DNA of 64,000 nt. Source: Geosiphon pyriformis (Eukaryota; Glomeromycota; Glomeromycetes; Archaeosporales; Geosiphonaceae). The stretch's first letter is position 1. Each line of letters starts with the position of its first letter. The stretch spans positions 440,604-504,603 of the forward strand of contig JAAOMT010000295.1 in assembly GCA_016748015.1 (NCBI GenBank), given 5' to 3'. The notes beneath the pieces were generated by a model. That model did no database searches. It saw only the letters and a list, made by a program, of their open reading frames with translations, and was not told the origin of the DNA. The translations under genes were made by a program, and so were the position numbers. Positions 57,789 through 64,000 of the stretch are shown piece after piece.

Positions 57789-59692
57789 ATGGAAACTCTT
57801 CAACTTAGTGAAGAAAGGCCGTATAAGAAACGCAGCCATTCACCCATACATAAGATAAGAAAGAGTATAGGTCTTCTTTTTCCTAGGAGTAACTCTCCCA
57901 TGGCTTCTACTATGGCCGGAGAACACAAAGAACATAAAATAGATCAACTAAGAACTTTTCTAGAAGATATTGGGCATCCTATAGAAAACTCCCAAGCGGA
58001 GAATTTATTAGAACGATATGATTGGAATGTTGAGTTAGTGGCAGATTATTATCGAGACATTGTGAATGCTGAGGAAGGATTGGTTGCTGAAATCAATAAG
58101 GATGTAGTTATGGTTGGGTCTGAGAATGACCGTGTCACTAGTTGTTACATAGGTACAGACTAAAATTTCTCATTCATCAACTCATTGTCTTTTAATTTGA
58201 TGTGCAAGTTCGAATTGATCAATTTTTATTTCGACAGATAGTGTTTTATTTGCCATGTTTGCTCGGATGCGTGCTTTCGATGGATTACTTGTCGGCGAAC
58301 CTAAAAGCCCAAATGCGTCTAACCTACTTGTACATTTGCGTTTATTTGTTAATCGCTTAAGATCTGGGAACTTCTTGAACGCACAAATGATTAAGGTAGT
58401 TAATGTAATTTTGGGAATTTCTGGATTTCTTTTCTTGGACCTAAATAGCCTCGTCAAATCTGCTGTTGACCCGTCGAATTTAATAGCAATTGCGTGAAAA
58501 CTTAATGAACAATGGCTGGCGTGGTATAGATGATAACGGCACCCCAACTCAAGAGGATACTAGCGAATTTTTTCTTTTTCTATCTACTCTCTTTGAACTC
58601 CCCTATCTTCCACTCGGTATGCACCTATATCATGGTGGGAAAGAAGAATCTAATGATGAACGTGTGGTCACTGAACGTTTGATCCAGCTTGCTATTCCGG
58701 GAGACCCCCAAGATCTATCTCCAGTCACATTAGAGGAAGCACTGATGGAATATTTCTATGATAATGTCATATCCGGTATTCAACGTACTGTAATCGATCA
58801 TGATGATGAAAAAAACCAAGATTTTGAAGAATTACAGAGTCCTCAGGAAGTTCCAGTATCAGCCTGGCAATTTTTAAAGTTGTTACCTTTTTATTCGGCA
58901 AGTAATGAGCAAGGTATTTGTCAGCCGGTCAAATTCCAAACTCCATTAGCGATAAAATAAGGAAGTGGGTGATTTAAGGCTGAGATATATACTATTCTTG
59001 GAATGCTTGATTTTTTCAAAACTTATGTATGTATACTTCAAAATCATAAAAATCTAAAAATCCATTTCATTCTTACATATTAGGCGAAGAAATTCAAGCC
59101 GAATCTTTTAAATTTCCCGACAAAGGTTTAATTCTGCCGTTGGTTCTCAAGCGCTATGCATACGATGAACAATTCCGGCCATTTCGGATCAAGAAACGTG
59201 TTTATGTACCGCCATATGTTAATTTCACTGCATATGTTCATTCAGATGCGGTGGACGATCCTTGTAGTTGTGGCATCGAACATCAATATCGATTAGAATT
59301 GAGATCAGTTGTATGTCATATTGGAACCAATCTTTCCTCTGGTCATTATGTTGGGTATACATCAGATGTATGTATTATCTAGACATCTTTGCTTTAAATT
59401 AGTTACTCGGTTTAATCTGGAAATTTATTAATTTTTTTTGTCGTAGGAGGATGGCTGGTATAAGCTTGATGATTTAAATGTTGAAGAACGAGTGAAAAAA
59501 TACTCTACTATTCCTGAGATTACTTATTTATTCAATGAGTTTAGCTTAACTGGTTATTTATTGTTTTACGAATTACAGCAACTTCACCCCACGATTGTTT
59601 GTGAAGACGCAGCAATTGAGTACGATCATCATGTAGCACAGAATTTACAATTCATGGAGTTTGCCAATGGTCAGAATTGTGGCATTCAATAA
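57789..59692 (+). CDS. Ubiquitin carboxyl-terminal hydrolase (C19) with UBA-like domain
   Basis: Predicted 492 residues. Exons 57789-58152, 58238-58395, 58487-58913, 59084-59367 and 59447-59692. A basic N-terminus is followed by a UBA-like helix bundle (KIDQLRTFLEDIGHP..., about 45-92). The Cys box TSCYIDSVLFAMFARM has the catalytic Cys at about 119. Further blocks are NGWRGIDDNGTPTQEDTSEFF, then LPLVLKRYAYDEQFRPF, and the His box HIGTNLSSGHYVGY (His about 403) with WYKLDDLNVEE. CSCGIEHQYRLELRSVVCH carries a Cys/His pattern. This variant Cys box (SCYIDS instead of NTCYLNS) is typical of a fungal C19 subgroup. The enzyme should remove ubiquitin from substrates; targets unknown. Starts 155 bp from ASNSD1, divergent. 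Confidence 0.88.
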
Positions 59693-60234
59693 GATCAATT
59701 AGACAGAATCTGGTTGTTTATCAGCAATTTGCTGATTTAAAATAAACATAGGATATTAATGGCTTGCCTAAAACATTTTTGAGTTTTCACCATCTTCCGA
59801 ATTCTGGAAACACCAATATGAAATATATTCTAGAGAATAAGATAATAGATTTTCTAATAACTCCCGAGAAACTATTAATTGATTATATTTACAAAGGGAT
59901 TTGGTTTAGCAAATAAAATAACTGCAAAGCTACAAAAAATAATTTTCGATAATCATCTCCAAATTTGCTAAAAACCATAACCTGCTCGTCAAAATATTTT
60001 AGATAGTGACAGATATTAATCTGCGAAAACAGATTAAATGCAAAATTATAAGGCACAAATTTTTACGAGGCGAGGAGCTGTCACGATGATCCATAAAATT
60101 ACACAAACCAATCACTGATTTAATCTCTTTCCATGTTTGAAGTAATGATTTTGACCCTTGGAATATCCTGTATATCAGAATAAGCATTTATTTATATTGA
60201 AGTTTGAGATTTTCTTTTGTAAGATAAAGTAAAA
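59693..60234. other. Convergent 3' region
   Basis: 542 bp between the stops of the deubiquitinase and the Lys-rich gene. No ORF or element recognised. Confidence 0.6.
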
Positions 60235-61916
60235 TCAACACACCGTTCGTCGCTTGGTTTTGCAAGATTCCAAATCTGTATTTGGAGCATTTACGTTGGT
60301 TCCCTTAGATTTTCTATGCTCTTTGTCTTTTTTGTGTTCTTGAAATTCTTCTCGTTGCCCGTGCTCTTTGCCCTCTTTTCGCTTCTTTTTTTGTCGACCC
60401 TCCTCATTGTCGTCGTTCTTCCTCTTTTTTTCCTATGTGCAATGAGTTTAGGGAGTTAAGCGTTATAGATAACTTTACCTCGTTATTATTTTTATTTTAG
60501 GTATTTCTCTTGCAAACCTTCATTAATTCAGATCGAGCTTCAATACTAGGGACCGCCAACACGGAGGATGCTTAAAACAAATGAGATTAATATTGTACAA
60601 AATCGATTGATTAAGTGGTAAGATATTTAAATACATACAAACTATTTTTATCCGTTTCACTGAAGGTGCAGGGCCAGTTATAGGTGTAGCAGTTAATGAG
60701 CTTTTACTCGGGCGTGAGCTTTTGCTGGTTCCTGTGCTTGTAGTTGCGGGCTTGATTGTACTTTTATTTGCAGTTGTCGATTTGATTGTACTTGTACTTA
60801 TGTTTGTAATTGTTGTCGGTTTGGTTACAATTTTATTTGTAGTTGTCGATTTGACTGCACTCTCACTTGTAGAACCGGGTGTAAACTTATTTGGACCTGT
60901 AATTATAGATTTGGTTGTACTTGTATCTGCGGTTGTTTGAGATCTAATGGGCATTGATCCAGAACGATTTTTTCCTTTACTTTTTGAAGCAGCACTCTGT
61001 ATTGAATTACCATTGTTTGTGTTATGATTCATGGTCCCATTATGATTATTGGTGACATTTTGATGTTGATTCGAGCTTGAAGCTTGTGCTTTGTTCTTCG
61101 ATACAGAGGCTAATTCGAAGCCAAGGCACTCTTCAAAGTCCTTTTTCTAAAAATAGGGATAAGATGGTATGCTATTAACTCCTAAAAGCCGCTTTAAATA
61201 TGTTAAAATACTCTGTACACTATTCAATTAGTAAAACACAATTCTGAAAGATTATTAAGCTTCTTTAATATAATCAATAAATATTTTGAAGGCTATTAAA
61301 TTGAACGATGAATTTAAAAAGTTTTATTACCTCCGGATGCGGAAGCGGGACATTTAGGTGATCAAATAAATCCTTGTGCTTCTCGATATATTTTTTTGTT
61401 ATTTCACGTCTTTCTCGCACTTGTTCAGGGTCTTTTCGAGGCTCGGCCAGTAGCTTCTTGAAGAAGGTGCTTTGTTGTGGAATGATCTTGCCTACTCAGT
61501 ATGGTGCAAGCATGAAGAAGCATAATTTTTTAAGTCAAGTAGTTAATACCTTTAGAGCGCTTTTATTTGGCTTCATTTAAATTGATTACCAGGCAAATAT
61601 TCCAGTGTTTTATCATAAGTCGCGGGAATAGAATCGGATCCATTTTTAAAGGACTCGAGTAGCTGATAATATCTTTTTTTCAAGTCAAAATCTTTGGAGG
61701 AACCAGGTTTAGCTGGTTGCCGAACGTTTTTTGTCTTCTCATTAAATCGATCTGTAAGTGGTTCTTGTTTCTTTGGGGCTTTTCGCACTTAAACACGATT
61801 AAGATGTGTTGAATACCAGCACTTGGTCATATTTAAAAATATATAAATGAATAGTGAATACCAAGCGGCTTCAGACAGTCCACGGTAGATTTCTTTTTGT
61901 CTTCCCTTTGAGACAT
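60235..61916 (-). CDS. Unrecognised Lys-rich protein, probably nuclear
   Basis: Predicted 390 residues in exons 61916-61862, 61787-61590, 61491-61331, 61146-60639, 60570-60518 and 60432-60235; the phases agree. An ordered-looking N-terminal third (KRYYQLLESFKNGSDSIPAT, YDKTLEYLPG, STFFKKLLAEPRKDP, EITKKYIEKHKDLFDHLNVP) is followed by a Ser/Thr-rich, low-complexity middle with many TTNK/STIK-like repeats, and then a strongly basic tail (KKKRKEGKEHG, HKKDKEHRKSKG). The tail has nuclear-localisation-like clusters. I do not recognise the family. The end of exon 5 could instead read into a stop near 60510, giving a shorter protein without the basic tail. Confidence 0.7.
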
Positions 61917-64000
61917 TTGAGTTTTCCTTACGAGTTGTAATACTTGTAAATAACAAGTGTCGTTAGCTGTGAAAACGATCGCTTGGGAACTTTTAGTTGT
62001 AGCAGTCACTGAATGTAAAAATGAACAATTATTGTGCTGTTGGTCGCTGTATAAATAGACACATTATCTTTTATCTTATTGACTATCTACTAAATCAAAT
62101 CCGGGCTTTTAAACTATAACTGAATACTGCAATTATTGTGGTCTTGTGATATAATTTATTTCATACATTATGTAATCTGTATAAAGTGTAGCATTAATTT
62201 AAATGAGTCATACTATTATTATTATTTGGACTATTTCCTTATATTTATTATTTCTTACCGCGATTATTAAACCATCACTAATTAAAGACCCCACTTGGCA
62301 AAATTCCAGCAGATTCAAATTTTTCTGGCTTTTCTAAATTACAGATTTTATATTTATTACATTTCAACATGTTTGAGTTAATTTTTGGCTTTTATATTAA
62401 TATGATAAAATAAAATTCTAATTAATAATTTTAAATATTATATTAAAAATAACTTAATATTTTTCTGTTTGGTAAGTGTTATTTTAATACAGCTTAAAAA
62501 AGTTATAGTTATTTTCTTTGTAAAAGTTTTTAACAACATAAATAAATTATTTATATTTGTGTTTTTTTAATAATTAAAACCAAATTTTATTGTTTACTTA
62601 AATTATGCTTATTATATAAAAATGTAAATATAAAAACAAAGCAAATTTTTAAACTTATTAAATTTTTTTATAATAATATTTATTTAATAAATACATATAA
62701 TTAGTTTTAAAATAAATAACATATCGTAAAATAAAAATCTTATGACAAATTTAATAAACCAATTAAATATTTATTAATAACTAAAAAATTAATAAATTTA
62801 AAATTAGTTTTGTAAATTATTTTGTTAATAACTTGTTTTATATATTATAATTATTTAAATCTTTTATATTAAACTTTTAATAAAACTATAATTATTATAT
62901 TATGTTGTAAATAAATAAAAAATACATAATTAATTTATTAATAAGTTTTATTTTTTGTTTTATATTAAAATTATTTTTTACTAAAATAAGTTATTTTTCA
63001 AATTTTTTAAATAAATACATATAAATATATATATATATATGTTTTTTATTAATTAATATAGTAAAATTCAATTATTATTTAATATAATATAATTATATAA
63101 ATTTTTAAATTTTAAATAATTTATATGTTTTTTATATATAATTAAATATAAACTTAATTTAAATTAAATTATGTTAATTTTAATTTAAAAAACCATTTTA
63201 TGTATAAAACAACCAATATACTATTATTTATTATTTAATTATTTAATTATTTAATAGTTTTACTTATTATTACAGAATAATTTTCTTGGTATTATTATAA
63301 GTTAGAATAACAAGTTAACAGATAGCAAGAAAAACCAGAATTATAAGATAATAAAATTAATTAAAGAGAAAATTACAATAAGAGAGTAAATTAAATAAGT
63401 AAAAATTTAATATACATGATTAATTTCATAAAAATTACAGTTGTAAATCTTTTTTGGAAATCTAAAAATAAAGAAATAATCTGTAATTATCAACAAGATA
63501 ATTCTACTACTATTATTTTATGTCTTACTTGGTAATTCTTAAAATTAATAACAAATATTGTTGTGCTTTTTAATTGTTTCTTTATTTAATAAATTACAAG
63601 AACAAACAATTGCTTTTTAGGCTAATTTTTAACAATACAAATCAAAAAAAAGAAAGATAAAGTATATAAAGACCAATAAGTAATCTTTTATCCTAAAATA
63701 TTTAGATATTTGAAGATAAAAAAAAAAATAAGCAATATGAAAAAAAATAATTAATAGTAAATTTTATTTTGTTACTTTAATTATATTCTTTAACAGCTAA
63801 AAAATTTATTACTTATATAGCTATAAAAAATAGTCAATAACCAGATTAATAATTATTATTTAAAAATAAGGTGGCTAATTATGTAACATTAATAATTAAT
63901 ACATGTAATAATTAATAAAAACTATGGTTTTCAATCATAATATTATTTTCTCTAAAGAGATTGAGTTTTAGTAAAATCAAGCTATTTATGAGATAATTTA
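61917..64000. other. Promoter-side region, then AT-rich stretch without a gene
   Basis: The first about 300 bp should hold the promoter of the Lys-rich gene. From about 62280 the sequence becomes extremely AT-rich with no ORF. The part 63280-63560 is somewhat less AT-rich and may be a decayed element, but I could not match it. Confidence 0.6.

Noticed and set aside
60722-60940. Hydrophobic 72-residue plus-strand ORF, possible membrane peptide
   Set aside because: It is the antisense of the Thr/Ser-rich repeat of the Lys-rich gene, which produces Val/Leu by base composition.
1-64000. tRNA or rRNA genes
   Set aside because: No cloverleaf with A and B box pattern or rRNA core was noticed by eye; a covariance-model scan would be needed to exclude them.

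Overview
The window reads as AT-rich nuclear DNA of a fungus. It most resembles an arbuscular mycorrhizal (Glomeromycotina) genome: introns are short (about 43-150 bp) with GT..AG ends, host genes are small, and the rest is packed with decayed Ty3/Gypsy and RNase H-bearing LINE elements. The phylum is my inference from gene content and element style; no rRNA or other marker gene lies here. I found no tRNA, rRNA or CRISPR array.

Layout. (1) 1-9620: a Ty3/Gypsy element (element A) on the minus strand. Its 5' LTR is complete (8650-9620) and its 3' LTR is cut by the window edge. It carries gag, protease, a Cys-rich block, a dUTPase domain, RT, RNase H, integrase and a third ORF. (2) 9621-14533: a scrapyard of Gypsy pieces, including a solo LTR at 10920-11769 and a truncated element (C) with its 3' LTR at 13725-14533. 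(3) 14540-32095: an old plus-strand LINE split by two insertions, a solo LTR (15461-16286) and a complete second Gypsy element with dUTPase (element B, 19367-29488). (4) 32341-39110: a much better preserved LINE of the same family on the minus strand, tail to tail with the old one. (5) 39111-42371: an AT-rich tract with a ghost LTR, a 52-bp minisatellite and trinucleotide runs. (6) 42372-45544: two tandem acetate-transporter (GPR1/FUN34/SatP) genes on the minus strand. (7) 46180-47700: two Tc1/mariner transposase relics. (8) 48496-61916: a compact island of six intron-containing genes whose strands alternate strictly: CNOT10 (+), PPIL3 (-), a PAM2/CUE/CCCH/SMR protein (+), ASNSD1 (-), a UBA-like C19 deubiquitinase (+) and an unrecognised Lys-rich protein (-). 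(9) 61917-64000: AT-rich, no gene seen.

How it fits together. The gene island holds RNA-surveillance and protein-turnover functions: CCR4-NOT, a putative no-go-decay SMR nuclease with poly(A)-binding-protein motifs, and a deubiquitinase. Spacing is tight, with divergent starts 148 and 155 bp apart and convergent stops only 19 bp apart at one pair. The repeat half is a layered record of insertions whose decay is mostly G:C to A:T. That decay removed acidic catalytic residues and turned Trp, Gln and Arg(CGA) codons into stops. The most notable biology is the pair of Ty3/Gypsy elements that carry a dUTPase and an adjoining Cys-rich block between protease and RT, and an extra ORF after integrase.

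Intron boundaries were placed by hand from splice consensus and reading phase. The exon sums are multiples of three for every host gene, but individual junctions remain predictions.
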